A stretch of DNA of 64,000 nt from Firmicutes bacterium UBA6113 (GCA_002422545.1 DIWF01000037.1:62001-126000); one strand, 5' to 3'; shown: positions 33,657 through 42,990, numbered from the stretch's first letter. Numbers and translations: made by a program. The notes: a model not told the origin generated them from the letters alone.

Positions 33657-35186
33657 ATGAAAAAAGAAAAATTGATTATAGGTACACTGGTCCTCACTGC
33701 CGCTACCACCATTGTGAGAATTGTTGGGATGGCATTTCGCATTTACCTTGCCAATGTGCTAGGAGCTGTAGGAATGGGTCTTTACCAGCTCATTCTGTCT
33801 GTTTATTTTCTTATGGTAACTCTTGCAACATCCGGCATCAGGGTAGCTGTGTCACGGCTCATATCGGAAGAGTTGTCGCTTGGAAGATATTCAAATGCTA
33901 AAAAAGTTCTCAGCCAGTCCATATTTCTTTCGCTTATTACAGGACTTGCATCTGCATTTCTTCTTTATTATTTTGCCAATGACATAGGTACTTATTTTTT
34001 AAATGATCAAAGAACCGTGCTGGCCTTATTGTACCTGGCGCCAAGTCTTCCTTTCATTGCTGTGTCCTCCTGCTACAAAGGATATTTTTACGCCCTTGGG
34101 AAAGTTGTGAAGCCTTCCATAGTGCAAGTAGGGGAACAGCTTGTACGTATTGCCGTCATCTTTTCCATAATGAATTACTTCCTGCCAAGAGGCATTGAAT
34201 ACGGCTGTGCTGCCGTTTCCATAGGCATGACTGTAGAAGAATTGTTTTCTTTAGTCATCACCTGGTTTTTCTACATATTTGACAAAAAGCCTTACTCCGG
34301 AAAAACAAACAGAAAAGCAGACAACATGATTTTTAAAATACTCAAAATTTCAGTGCCTCTGTCCGGAACATCCTACTTGAATTCCATCTTAAGGACTGTT
34401 GAAAATGCAATGATACCTGCAAGGCTTCTCTTGTATGGCATTTCAACGGAAGCTGCCATGAGCCTGTACGGAATGATAAAGGGTATGGTTCTTCCTCTTT
34501 TGTTTTTTCCTTCATCATTTTTAACGTCTCTTTCCTCCATACTCATACCATCCGTAGCAGGAGACAATGCTCTGTCAAATGAAAAAAAAGTGTCATCAAC
34601 ATTGTCAAAGGTTCTTCATTTCACAGCAATTTCAGGCATATTGGTTGTAAGCGTGTTTGTTGCTTTTCCAACAGAAATAGCCATTGCAGTCTACAATGAC
34701 ACTCAGGTGGGTCTGATGCTTAAAATGATATCATTTGTTTGTCCCTTCATGTACCTGAACATGGTAATTTCATCCATGCTTAACGCCCTGGATGAACAGG
34801 TCAGTTCATTTAAAATAAACATAGTTGAATCGGTTTTGAAAATTTCCATAATATACTTTTTGGTGCCTGTTTATGGTTTTGATGCATACTTGTTTGCATT
34901 GTTCCTTACAACAATACTAAACACTTTTCTTTACCTTGCTAAACTCCTTAAGGTGTCATGCATTGTTTTTGACATTTCAAACTGGATTTTCAAACCTGTG
35001 GCTGCAGCCTTGATTTCAGGTTTTTCATCCAGGATGTTGTTTAAAATGTTTGCTCAAAACTCGACCAACAACATATTTTCTCTGGTGTCAGCAATAGCCA
35101 TACTTCTTCTTTTGTACCTCATGGGCCTTATAATGTTTAAAAGCATCCATCTATCGTCACTTAAGGATTTAAAAAAATCAATGTAG
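33657..35186 (+). CDS. spoVB: SpoVB/MurJ-like polysaccharide flippase
   Basis: 509 aa, about 14 membrane helices, MATE/MOP superfamily. SpoVB-type proteins flip lipid-linked peptidoglycan precursors during spore cortex synthesis, and related ones act in vegetative cells. LTAATTIVRIVGMAFRIYLANVLGAVGMGLYQ at the N-terminus is a family hallmark; the quoted helix carries the conserved Arg. AGGGG lies 7 bases before the ATG. Which paralogue this is cannot be told here. Confidence 0.85.
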   Translation: MKKEKLIIGTLVLTAATTIVRIVGMAFRIYLANVLGAVGMGLYQLILSVYFLMVTLATSGIRVAVSRLISEELSLGRYSNAKKVLSQSIFLSLITGLASAFLLYYFANDIGTYFLNDQRTVLALLYLAPSLPFIAVSSCYKGYFYALGKVVKPSIVQVGEQLVRIAVIFSIMNYFLPRGIEYGCAAVSIGMTVEELFSLVITWFFYIFDKKPYSGKTNRKADNMIFKILKISVPLSGTSYLNSILRTVENAMIPARLLLYGISTEAAMSLYGMIKGMVLPLLFFPSSFLTSLSSILIPSVAGDNALSNEKKVSSTLSKVLHFTAISGILVVSVFVAFPTEIAIAVYNDTQVGLMLKMISFVCPFMYLNMVISSMLNALDEQVSSFKINIVESVLKISIIYFLVPVYGFDAYLFALFLTTILNTFLYLAKLLKVSCIVFDISNWIFKPVAAALISGFSSRMLFKMFAQNSTNNIFSLVSAIAILLLLYLMGLIMFKSIHLSSLKDLKKSM

Positions 35187-35294
35187 ATAATAGTTTAAAA
35201 CTAGCTGAAGTTGAACATATTACCAATAAATCCAAAGCATATTTATCTCATTTCTCCAAAAAATACACTTATAAAACAACAAAGGAGAGATAAT

Positions 35295-35846
35295 GTGCAG
35301 TATGATATAATCAATTTATTGCTTTTTTTCCTCATATATGGTTTCCTTGGTTTTGTGCTTGAGACCACATTCAGAAGCATAGTGGAAAAAAAGGTTGTTA
35401 TAAGCAGAGGATTCCTCACAGTCTTGTTTTGCCCTCTATATGGTGTATCCGCACTTGCTATTATTCAAATATTCACCCTCAGTGAAGTTATGATTGACGG
35501 AAGGCTCACTGCATTGATTACAGCAACAATTGGAAGCATTGCAGCCGTCACATTTATGGAATACGTGACTGGAAGAACACTCGACAAGATTTTTCACCAC
35601 AAAATGTGGGACTACAGCGAACTTCCCTTCAACCTCCACTCATACATCTGCTTGGACTTTTCCCTTGCATGGGGTATTGTTGCCTTGATACTTGCAAATA
35701 TATTACATCCCTTGATGGAAGTAGCTATATACTCCATTTCATATCCCATAAGGATTTCAGCAGTATACTTCATTTTGTCCGCACTGATTGTTGACGGCTC
35801 ATACAATATGCGAAAGCTTTACCATTTGGATACATTAAAGTTATGA
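35295..35846 (+). CDS. CmpB/ABC-transporter type IV-like membrane protein
   Basis: 183 aa, about six spans, of a family annotated as putative ABC-transporter permease (CmpB). FLGFVLETTFRSIVEKKVVISRGFL and CPLYGVSALAIIQI are conserved. The start is GTG 35295, since AAAGGAG lies seven bases before it; an earlier ATG at 35211 has no ribosome site. No ATPase partner is adjacent, so transport is unproven. Confidence 0.75.
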   Translation: MQYDIINLLLFFLIYGFLGFVLETTFRSIVEKKVVISRGFLTVLFCPLYGVSALAIIQIFTLSEVMIDGRLTALITATIGSIAAVTFMEYVTGRTLDKIFHHKMWDYSELPFNLHSYICLDFSLAWGIVALILANILHPLMEVAIYSISYPIRISAVYFILSALIVDGSYNMRKLYHLDTLKL

Positions 35847-35850
35847 TAAT

Positions 35851-35922
35851 GTAGGGGAGGACCTCGTGTCCTCCCGAAGATATTGAATTAATGACGCGGG
35901 CGGACACAAGATCCGCCCATAC
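35851..35922. repeat. Pair of GC-rich hairpin repeats
   Basis: GTAGGGGAGGAC...GTCCTCCC (35851-35875) and GCGGGCGGAC...ATCCGCCCATAC (35896-35922), the same pair as inside the elements at 12 and 47.6 kb but without the terminal TGACAAA ends. It lies between convergent genes, where it may terminate both. Confidence 0.8.
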
Positions 35923-35948
35923 AATTTGTCCTTAACTATTTTTATTTT

Positions 35949-37601
35949 TTAACCGTTCAGCAACAGTTCATCAATAGGTCTTCCCGGAGGAACAATGGGA
36001 TAAACGCTGCAATCATGATCTATTTTGCATTCTATGAACAATGATTCATTTAAGTTGTATGTTTCTGAAATAATATTTTTAAGTTCCTGTAATGTTTCTG
36101 CCTTGTAGGATTTTATTCCGTAAGCAGAAGCAAGAACCTGGTAATTTACTTCATCATAATTGTCTGTTTCAGAATATTTTGCATTGCTGAACATTCTCTG
36201 CCACTGTCTGACCATTCCGAGAGTGTTGTTGTTAAACATCACTATCTTGATTGGAAGTTTGTATTTTGCCACTGTAACGAGTTCCTGACAGTTCATTCTG
36301 AAGCTGCCGTCACCTGTTACTAAAACAGTCCTTTTGTTTGGATTTCCTATCTGAGCGCCGATTGCTGCTCCCAGTCCGAAACCCATTGTTCCAAGACCAC
36401 CGGATGTGATGAACTCATTTGACTTGTTGAACTGCCAGTATTGTCCAGTCCACATCTGATGCTGACCTACTTCAGTGGCAACTATTGTGTTTTTATTGTA
36501 TACTTTGTTGATTTCGTTCAGTATGTTTTCAGGAACAAACTGCCCTTCAATGTCATTCTTTTTTCTGATGGATGTGATTTCTTCCAGCCATTTGCTCCTG
36601 TCTTTTTTTTCAGACTTTTCAAGCAGTTTTTCAAGAATTGATTTCATTTCACCTATTAATGGAATGCTTTCATATGTGTTTTTGTCAACCTCGGTTGAAT
36701 CCACATCTATGTGAATGATTTTTGCCTTATGAGCAAATTTGTCGGGGCTTCCTATTACACGGTCGCTGAATCTAGCGCCTATTGCTATGAGCAAATCACA
36801 GTTTGTAACTGCCATATTTGTTTCAAGAGAACCGTGCATTCCCACAAATCCAAGTGATAATTTGTTGCTTCTTGGAATTGTACCCAGGCCCATGAAGCTA
36901 TTGCACACGGGTATGTCTGTTTTTTCTGCAAAGTTGAGCAAAAGAAGATCATTTTTTGATATTCTCACACCGCCGCCTGCATAAATTATGGGCTTTTCTG
37001 CGCTGTTAATGAGCTTTACAGCTTCTAAGAACATTTTTTCGTCCGGAAGTCCAGCTTCATATTTTTTCTCAAGAGAGCTTCCCTTGTATTCACACATGTG
37101 CATGAATACGTCCTTGGGAACATCAACGAGCACAGGGCCCGGCCTTCCTTCGGTAGCAACCTCCACAGCTTCCCTTATGATATCTTCAAGATTTTCAACT
37201 TTTCTCACAAGGTAGCTGTGTTTTGTAACAGACATGGTAAGCCCTGTAATATCAACTTCCTGAAAGGAATCTTTTCCTATGAGAGGATTAGCAACCTGGC
37301 CACTGATTACCAAAAGTGGAATTGAATCCATATATGCATTGGCAATTCCTGTTATGGCATTCGTAGCACCGGGACCGGAAGTTGCAATAAACACTCCCAG
37401 TTTTCCCGTGCTTCTTGCATAACCGTCTGCGGCATGTACACCGTTTTGTTCATGGGCCGGTCTATATACCTTGAAATAATCAAGCTCATCGTAAAGAGCA
37501 TCAAAGAAAGGTATTACAGCACCGCCAGGATATCCAAACAATGTATCTATGCCCTTCTCCTTTAGGACTTTTAAAATTATTTGTGAGCCTGAATGCTTCA
37601 T
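35949..37601 (-). CDS. ilvB: Acetolactate synthase large subunit
   Basis: ThDP/FAD enzyme (550 aa) joining two pyruvates, or pyruvate and 2-oxobutyrate, in branched-chain amino acid synthesis. Landmarks: FGYPGGAVIPFFDAL, the catalytic Glu in RPAHEQNGVHAADGYAR, and the ThDP motif GDGSFRMNCQELVTVAKYKLP...NN. AGGAGG precedes the ATG. Third gene of the T-box-controlled operon. Confidence 0.96.
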   Translation of the reverse strand: MKHSGSQIILKVLKEKGIDTLFGYPGGAVIPFFDALYDELDYFKVYRPAHEQNGVHAADGYARSTGKLGVFIATSGPGATNAITGIANAYMDSIPLLVISGQVANPLIGKDSFQEVDITGLTMSVTKHSYLVRKVENLEDIIREAVEVATEGRPGPVLVDVPKDVFMHMCEYKGSSLEKKYEAGLPDEKMFLEAVKLINSAEKPIIYAGGGVRISKNDLLLLNFAEKTDIPVCNSFMGLGTIPRSNKLSLGFVGMHGSLETNMAVTNCDLLIAIGARFSDRVIGSPDKFAHKAKIIHIDVDSTEVDKNTYESIPLIGEMKSILEKLLEKSEKKDRSKWLEEITSIRKKNDIEGQFVPENILNEINKVYNKNTIVATEVGQHQMWTGQYWQFNKSNEFITSGGLGTMGFGLGAAIGAQIGNPNKRTVLVTGDGSFRMNCQELVTVAKYKLPIKIVMFNNNTLGMVRQWQRMFSNAKYSETDNYDEVNYQVLASAYGIKSYKAETLQELKNIISETYNLNESLFIECKIDHDCSVYPIVPPGRPIDELLLNG

Positions 37602-37629
37602 ATTTCCTCCTTGAAACTGCGTTTATATT

Positions 37630-38640
37630 TTATTCCTGTCCTTCAGCGCTTTTGCCTATCCAAGACATCATTGATCTCAATTTCTTGCCTGTTGTTATTA
37701 TTGGATGTTCAAGATTATTGGCTTTCATAGCCAGGAATCTTGGCTTGCCTGCCTTGTTTTCAGATATCCAGTCGTATGCAAATGTTCCATCCTGTATGTC
37801 TGAAAGAACCTGCTTCATTGCTTTTCTAGTATCATCAGTAATGATTTTTCTTTGTGTTATATAATCGCCGTATTCTGCTGTGTCGCTTATGGAATATCTC
37901 ATATTTTCAAATCCGCCTTCATAAATAAGGTCAACTATGAGTTTCATTTCATGGAGGCATTCAAAGTATGCTATTTCAGGCTGGTATCCTGCAGCTGTCA
38001 GAGTGTCGAATCCTGCTTTCATAAGCTCTGTAACTCCTCCGCAAAGAACTGCCTGCTCACCAAACAAGTCTGTCTCAGTTTCTTCTTTGAATGTTGTTTC
38101 TATTACACCGGCTCTTGTTCCGCCTATTCCTTTAGCGTATGCAAGAGTTATGTCCTTGCATCTTCCTGTGTAGTCCTGATATACAGCATATACGTCCGGA
38201 ACACCCTTTCCTTCCAGGTAAGTTCTTCTTACAAGATGTCCAGGACCCTTTGGTGCTACCATGAAAACATCTATATTTTTAGGCGGAATTATCTGATGGA
38301 AGTGAATGTTGAATCCGTGAGCAAATGCCAATGCATTTCCTTCTTCAAGATTCGGAGCTATGCTTTCTTCATAAATTTGCTTTTGAGCTGTGTCAGGAGC
38401 AAGAACCATGATCACGTCTGCTTCCTTTGATGCTTCGGCAACAGTCAGCACTCTCAGTCCGTGAGATTCTGCCTTTGTTCTTGAACGGCTTCCCTCCTGA
38501 AGACCTACAACAACATTTACTCCGCTTTCTTTAAGGTTTAGGGCATGTGCATGTCCTTGGCTTCCGTAACCTATGATAGCCACTGTTTTTCCTTCCAATA
38601 CTTTTAAATCCGCGTCCTTGTCGTAATACATTGTACCCAT
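37630..38640 (-). CDS. ilvC: Ketol-acid reductoisomerase
   Basis: Class I enzyme (336 aa) converting acetolactate or acetohydroxybutyrate to dihydroxy acids with NADPH and Mg2+. Rossmann motif IGYGSQGHAHALNL, then AFAHGFNIHF and the C-terminal knotted domain with the metal residues (KEETETDLFGEQ and YFECLHEMKLIVDL). AGGAGG upstream. It lies between the small and large ALS subunits. Confidence 0.97.
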   Translation of the reverse strand: MGTMYYDKDADLKVLEGKTVAIIGYGSQGHAHALNLKESGVNVVVGLQEGSRSRTKAESHGLRVLTVAEASKEADVIMVLAPDTAQKQIYEESIAPNLEEGNALAFAHGFNIHFHQIIPPKNIDVFMVAPKGPGHLVRRTYLEGKGVPDVYAVYQDYTGRCKDITLAYAKGIGGTRAGVIETTFKEETETDLFGEQAVLCGGVTELMKAGFDTLTAAGYQPEIAYFECLHEMKLIVDLIYEGGFENMRYSISDTAEYGDYITQRKIITDDTRKAMKQVLSDIQDGTFAYDWISENKAGKPRFLAMKANNLEHPIITTGKKLRSMMSWIGKSAEGQE

Positions 38641-38719
38641 TTCTTTTTCCTCCTAGAATTATTAAAATTATTATAGCAAATGCCTAAGGCCAGCTTTCAA
38701 GTAACGTCCCCTTTGGGAA

Positions 38720-38959
38720 CTAGTTGTTTGTATACTCACAAACATCATACACATCGACAAATTTTTTCATATGAAGCATTGCTCTGTCAAAACCCTGCTT
38801 CTTTTCATCTTCCAGCATTACCCTGAATTCCGAATTGTTTGCATCTATGGTCTCCATGCTGAAGCCCTTAACATCAAACTGCTTTCTTCTTAATGTTGTC
38901 AGCACTCTTACAGCTGAATCCATTCCGCTTGACACTTTAAAACTGATTGTTCTGCACAT
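38720..38959 (-). CDS. ilvN: ACT-domain acetolactate synthase small subunit (short type)
   Basis: 79 residues from ATG 38959, set by AGGAGG. A single ACT fold (ISFKVSSGMDSAVRVLTTLRRKQFDVKGFSME), the size of enterobacterial IlvM rather than the 160-aa IlvN common in Firmicutes; position before ilvC and ilvB supports the assignment. It would tune ALS by valine or similar. Confidence 0.82.
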   Translation of the reverse strand: MCRTISFKVSSGMDSAVRVLTTLRRKQFDVKGFSMETIDANNSEFRVMLEDEKKQGFDRAMLHMKKFVDVYDVCEYTNN

Positions 38960-39128
38960 ATTAACCTCCTGATTCTTGGATTTCAACTTGACTTTGAAGG
39001 TTAGTCCATTCACAGTCTCATTCACCAATTTATTTGCTCCCTCTGGTCGCACAAATTGGGAATTCGTTGCGTTTGACCTACCAACCATCTGCCCTTCGCT
39101 GTCGCTCGTGCATATGGGGTTAGGTCAT

Positions 39129-39418
39129 AAAAAAAACCTCTCGTCTCTATATACATATAGTTGTATATAGGGACGAAAGGTCTTTCGCGGTACCACCCTA
39201 TTTTACGATAAAAAAATATCGCCTCATTCAAATCGAAAAAACTGATGTTTTTTGAACTCTATTCTTATAACGCAGAAATACGTCTTCGTCTACTATCTTC
39301 GACTCAGAAGCTCTGGAGTGATCATTATATCATATAACACCGGTTTTCACCATACACCGGCTCTCTGCAGTTATATCAGGATATTTTTGTCTCCGTCAAT
39401 GCCTTTGTCTTAACTTTT
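39129..39418 (-). promoter_or_regulatory. T-box leader (probably tRNA-Ile) of the ilvN-ilvC-ilvB operon
   Basis: Minus strand: stem I with AGAGAGCCGGTG, specifier ATC (39320-39322) in GATCACTCC, T-box AGGGTGGTACCGCG (39186-39199), then a terminator CCTTTCGTCCCTATATACA paired with its complement and a run of T (39129-39181). The T-box can pair with the stem to form the antiterminator when uncharged tRNA binds. The region 38960-39128 after it contains a TGACCTA/TAGGTCA inverted pair and no gene I trust. Confidence 0.93.
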
Positions 39419-39423
39419 ATTGT

Positions 39424-39452
39424 ATTATATACAGCGCTTAAAACAATGTCAA
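39424..39452 (-). promoter_or_regulatory. Promoter of the ilvNCB T-box transcript
   Basis: Minus strand TTGACA (39447-39452), 17 bases, TATAAT (39424-39429): perfect consensus. Confidence 0.9.
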
Positions 39453-39494
39453 CTCTTTTTTTATTTTTTTCTAAAATAATTTTTTAAATTGTTA

Positions 39495-39523
39495 TTGACA
39501 AAGATATGATTGGATATTACAAT
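39495..39523 (+). promoter_or_regulatory. Promoter of the ilvA T-box transcript
   Basis: TTGACA (39495-39500), 17 bases, TACAAT (39518-39523). It is divergent from the ilvNCB promoter, with about 42 bases between the two -35 boxes. Confidence 0.88.
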
Positions 39524-39529
39524 CAATTA

Positions 39530-39779
39530 AAATTTTATAGTTTCACTGAGGGAGACAGGTGTATACAATGTATTTACAGAGAGCCGGCGAGTGGTGAAAG
39601 ACGGCAGTATAAATATACACATATCACTCCTGAGAACTTTTCTGAAATTCTAGTAGGATAAAGCGTCCGGCACCGTTATAATGCCAATGTTTGATCGAAC
39701 ATATAAGAGGTGTTTTTACACAATTAAGGTGGTACCGCGGGTTATCTCGTCCTTTTGGAGAGAACCCGCTTTTTTATAT
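39530..39779 (+). promoter_or_regulatory. T-box leader (probably tRNA-Ile) of ilvA
   Basis: Stem I with AGAGAGCCGGCG, specifier ATC (39623-39625) in ATATCACTCC, T-box AGGTGGTACCGCGG (39727-39740) and terminator GCGGGTT...AACCCGC followed by TTTTTT (39737-39776). It mirrors the divergent leader, so threonine deaminase and the ilv operon would respond to the same tRNA. Confidence 0.93.
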
Positions 39780-39915
39780 GATAGGAAAGTTCTTCTCCTA
39801 TCATATAAAAAAGCGGATTGCAAAGGACGGGACGTCCTTGCCGTCAAGAGGGGTGCTCAGTTAAAATGCGTATGCGTTTTAACGCCGAAGGGGGACATAG
39901 GTCCCCCTAGCGGAG

Positions 39916-39936
39916 TTGCGGAGCAACTTTTTTATT
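39916..39936 (+). terminator. Second terminator between T-box and ilvA
   Basis: AGTTGC-GGA-GCAACT plus TTTTTT ends just before the ilvA ribosome site. Between the T-box and this point are four more hairpins: 39776-39805, 39822-39838, 39860-39883 and 39889-39908. No open reading frame here looks real. Confidence 0.7.
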
Positions 39937-39955
39937 TCTAAAATAAGGAGTGGAC

Positions 39956-41194
39956 ATGATGAAGGAAAAAGAAATACATGAACTGATGAATTTAAACCAT
40001 GAAGAAAATATCAGAAAGGCTGCAAGGAACCTGGACGGAGTTTTGAAAAAGACTGAATTGATATACAGTGATTTTTTCAGCAAAGAATATAACAACAATG
40101 TGTACATCAAGCCTGAAAATCTCCAGGTAACAGGATCATTTAAAGTAAGAGGAGCCTACAATAAAATTGCTAACCTAACAGCCGAAGAAAAATCAAAGGG
40201 TGTTGTCACATCATCTGCAGGAAATCACGCACAGGGGGTTGCTCTGTCTGCCCAGAAGGCTGGAATTCATGCAACAATAGTTATGCCGAAAATTACACCC
40301 CTCATAAAAGTCGAAGGAACTAAATCCTACGGATCAGACGTAATAATTCACGGTAATGTGTACGACGAGTCATACGAGGAAGCAAGGCGTCTGTCCAAGG
40401 AAAAAGGATACACGTTTATTCATGCCTTTGATGATTATGACGTAATATGCGGACAAGGAACAATAGGGCTGGAAATCATAGAAGAACTTGACAGCATTGA
40501 TGAAATACTTGTTCCTGTAGGAGGCGGAGGACTCATCAGCGGAGTTGCTCTCATAGCCAAAAATCTTAAACCTTCCATACGCATAACAGGCGTTGAACCT
40601 GCAGGAGCCCTTACAATGAAAAAATCCCTTGAAAAGGGACATGTTTCAACTCTCGACCGCTGCAAAACAACTGCCGAAGGAGTAGCCGTAAAAAGGCCTG
40701 GAGACTTGACATTCAGCATTGTGAACAAATATGTTGACGGAATAATTGAAGTGACTGAAGAGGACATGATGGAAGCGCTGCTGCTGCTGGTTGAAAAGCA
40801 CAAGCTCATAGCTGAAACTTCAGGAATACTACCTCTGGCAGCCCTTAAGAAGCTCAACTTCAAAAATAAAAATGTGGCATGCATTGTAAGCGGAGGAAAC
40901 ATAGACGTTCTTACAATTTCATCGCTGCTGAACAAAGGCCTTGTGTCAAGAGGAAGAATATTTTGCTTCACAGTAGAGCTTCCCGACATCCCCGGACAGC
41001 TCTTGAAAGTTTCAGAAGTGCTGGCAAATGCAGGAGCCAACGTCATAAAGCTTGACCACAACCAGTTCAAGGCAACAGACCGCTTCATGAACGTGCAGCT
41101 TGAAGTGACAGTTGAAACAAACGGAAACAAGCACATCGCACAGATAATGGAAATGCTCTATGAGAATGGACTTCATATCAAAAGAATATATTAA
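39956..41194 (+). CDS. ilvA: Threonine ammonia-lyase (biosynthetic-size, single ACT domain)
   Basis: PLP enzyme (412-413 aa) converting threonine to 2-oxobutyrate for isoleucine. PLP Lys in TGSFKVRGAYNK, phosphate loop VGGGGLISG, and a C-terminal ACT domain (about 335-412, FTVELPDIPGQLLKVSEVLA). The length fits the TdcB-like/short IlvA class. AAGGAG precedes ATG 39956 (39959 also possible). Placement behind an Ile-type T-box argues for the biosynthetic role. Confidence 0.94.
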   Translation: MMKEKEIHELMNLNHEENIRKAARNLDGVLKKTELIYSDFFSKEYNNNVYIKPENLQVTGSFKVRGAYNKIANLTAEEKSKGVVTSSAGNHAQGVALSAQKAGIHATIVMPKITPLIKVEGTKSYGSDVIIHGNVYDESYEEARRLSKEKGYTFIHAFDDYDVICGQGTIGLEIIEELDSIDEILVPVGGGGLISGVALIAKNLKPSIRITGVEPAGALTMKKSLEKGHVSTLDRCKTTAEGVAVKRPGDLTFSIVNKYVDGIIEVTEEDMMEALLLLVEKHKLIAETSGILPLAALKKLNFKNKNVACIVSGGNIDVLTISSLLNKGLVSRGRIFCFTVELPDIPGQLLKVSEVLANAGANVIKLDHNQFKATDRFMNVQLEVTVETNGNKHIAQIMEMLYENGLHIKRIY

Positions 41195-41258
41195 AAACAA
41201 AAACAGTTAGATTGGCTAACTTCCAGCTATTAAATATCAATTTTATTTTATAGATTGC

Positions 41259-41345
41259 ACGGGAGGGCAGTAGCCCTCCCATACAAACCTAGATTCCAAA
41301 TTTACCGCCAATTGCAAATATTAATCAATTCGTAGGGGCAGGACT
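41259..41345. repeat. GC-rich hairpin repeat plus truncated partner
   Basis: ACGGGAGGGC...GCCCTCCCATAC (41259-41284) and a half unit CGTAGGGGCAGGACT (41331-41345) that ends at the stop codon of the pyrophosphatase gene. It fills the gap between the convergent ilvA and pyrophosphatase genes. A small GTTAG/CTAAC stem at 41205 follows ilvA. Confidence 0.75.
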
Positions 41346-42973
41346 CATTGGCGTATGAGCCTCAATGCGTTGATTATTTTTGGTACTATTTGTTTTTTCC
41401 TTGAAACGCACTTGTCAACATACATTCCTTGGAATGTTTCCTCTTCGTCGAAAATTCCCTTCACAAGGCGTTCCTTGCTAGAAGTGTAAAACATGTATGA
41501 ACCTTCGTTGACAATGTCTGTAACGGCCATGATTATAAGGAAATAATCCTTGTCAAATGTTATTTCATCAATGAGTTTTATGAATTCGTCCTTCTTGTTC
41601 ATAATCTGATTGATGTCCAGTGTGAACACCTGTGAAATTCCCACGTTTTTGTATTCAAGGTTAAACTTCTTGAAATCCTGGTATATGATTTCTTCCATTG
41701 TTTTTCCTTCAAGCGATGTTCCTGCTTTGAACATTTCCATTGCATATTTATGCAAATCAAGATCGACAATCTTCAATAGCTCTTCAACAGCAACACGGTC
41801 TCTTTGTGTTGTTGTTGGAGACTTGAATAGCAACGTGTCGGATATTATCCCTGACAGCATGAGGCCTGCCACTTCCCTGGGGATTTCAACATTGTTTTCT
41901 CTGAACATGTAAAATATTATGGTGTTGGAACTGCCCACAGGATTATTCCTGAAACTGATTGGAATTGATGTCCTTATGTCGCCGATTTTATGGTGATCTA
42001 TAACTTCAAGTATTTCTGCTTCTTCAATTCCATCGGCACTCTGGTTCATCTCATTGTGGTCAACTAATATCACTCTTTTCCTCTGAGGGTTTATGAGATG
42101 GTTCCTGCTCAAAAGCCCCAGGTATTTTTTATCCCTGGATATGATTGGAAACTTTGAATGCCTTGACTGTTCAATGTCTTCCTTGCAATCATTAAGGTCA
42201 TCTTCATCACAGAACATCATAATGTCCCGGCTTTTCATAATATCCTCCACATATTTGGAAAGCATTATATTTTTTGCCGTATAATAAGTTTGATATGCTG
42301 TGCTAATGATGTTGACTTTGTTTGCAGTGGCAATTTGGATTAAATCATCCGGTATTGTTAGATCACCTGTAACAATTATCAGTTTCACGCCTGTTTCAAT
42401 TGAATATCTTATGACATCATAGCGATCACCCACAATAACAATTGAATTCTTGTCTATTATATCATTTCTTCTCAGAGTTTTTTCTTCAAAGGATGCAACA
42501 ACTACTTCACCATCTATGACTCTGTCAAACTTCAAAATGTTTTTACCCAGCAAAGTTTCAATGATGTTGTCATACAGAGTATTGAGGTGCTTTTGATCCG
42601 TGTTTATGAGGCTCATGGCAATGTCCTTCATTGTTATTATTCCAGAAAGATTACCATCATCATCTACAATGGGAAGAGTTCTAAGTTTGTTTTCATTCAT
42701 GTAAAAATATGCAAAATGAACAGACTGATATTTCATGAAAGGCCTTATTTTTTCATAATCCAAATCCTTTATTTGAATTTTTACATTGTTCAATAATTCC
42801 GGAACCTCAACATTGAAATGCTTTAGCACAAACTCTGTTTCCTTGTTAATCGTTCCAAGGACATAGGGCTTTGACGGTTCATTCAGGCTGTTTTTAAGCG
42901 AAGACAACGCTATTGCTGCACACACGCTGTCTGTATCAGGTGTCTTGTGTCCAAAAATTAAATTTTGTTTCAT
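41345..42973 (-). CDS. ppaC: Manganese-dependent inorganic pyrophosphatase with CBS-DRTGG regulatory insert
   Basis: Family II pyrophosphatase (542 aa) of the nucleotide-regulated type. DHH core: GHKTPDTDS (8-16), DHNE and DHHKIGD motifs. Inserted between them are two CBS domains (about 70-125 and 245-300) flanking a DRTGG domain, the arrangement that binds AMP/ADP or Ap4A in clostridial enzymes. ATG 42973 behind AAAGGAG. It follows dnaC within 20 bp, linking pyrophosphate removal to replication genes. Confidence 0.93.
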   Translation of the reverse strand: MKQNLIFGHKTPDTDSVCAAIALSSLKNSLNEPSKPYVLGTINKETEFVLKHFNVEVPELLNNVKIQIKDLDYEKIRPFMKYQSVHFAYFYMNENKLRTLPIVDDDGNLSGIITMKDIAMSLINTDQKHLNTLYDNIIETLLGKNILKFDRVIDGEVVVASFEEKTLRRNDIIDKNSIVIVGDRYDVIRYSIETGVKLIIVTGDLTIPDDLIQIATANKVNIISTAYQTYYTAKNIMLSKYVEDIMKSRDIMMFCDEDDLNDCKEDIEQSRHSKFPIISRDKKYLGLLSRNHLINPQRKRVILVDHNEMNQSADGIEEAEILEVIDHHKIGDIRTSIPISFRNNPVGSSNTIIFYMFRENNVEIPREVAGLMLSGIISDTLLFKSPTTTQRDRVAVEELLKIVDLDLHKYAMEMFKAGTSLEGKTMEEIIYQDFKKFNLEYKNVGISQVFTLDINQIMNKKDEFIKLIDEITFDKDYFLIIMAVTDIVNEGSYMFYTSSKERLVKGIFDEEETFQGMYVDKCVSRKKQIVPKIINALRLIRQ

Positions 42974-42990
42974 GCTTTCTCCTTTGTTCA

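Noticed and set aside
37852..38430. 192-codon frame opposite ilvC
   Set aside because: Antisense shadow of a well-supported gene; Cys/Phe/Ser-rich composition typical of a reversed coding frame.
38960..39088. 43-residue N-terminal extension of the ALS small subunit
   Set aside because: No ribosome site for the upstream start, while AGGAGG stands before the ATG at 38959; the extension is leader sequence.
39681..39941. Open frame of 86 codons over the ilvA T-box region
   Set aside because: It runs through the T-box, its terminator and the hairpin array, has no ribosome site and no recognisable protein features. The region is explained as RNA.
40435..41136. 233-codon frame opposite ilvA
   Set aside because: Antisense to the PLP enzyme, Ser/Pro/Thr-rich, no ribosome site; a mirror frame.
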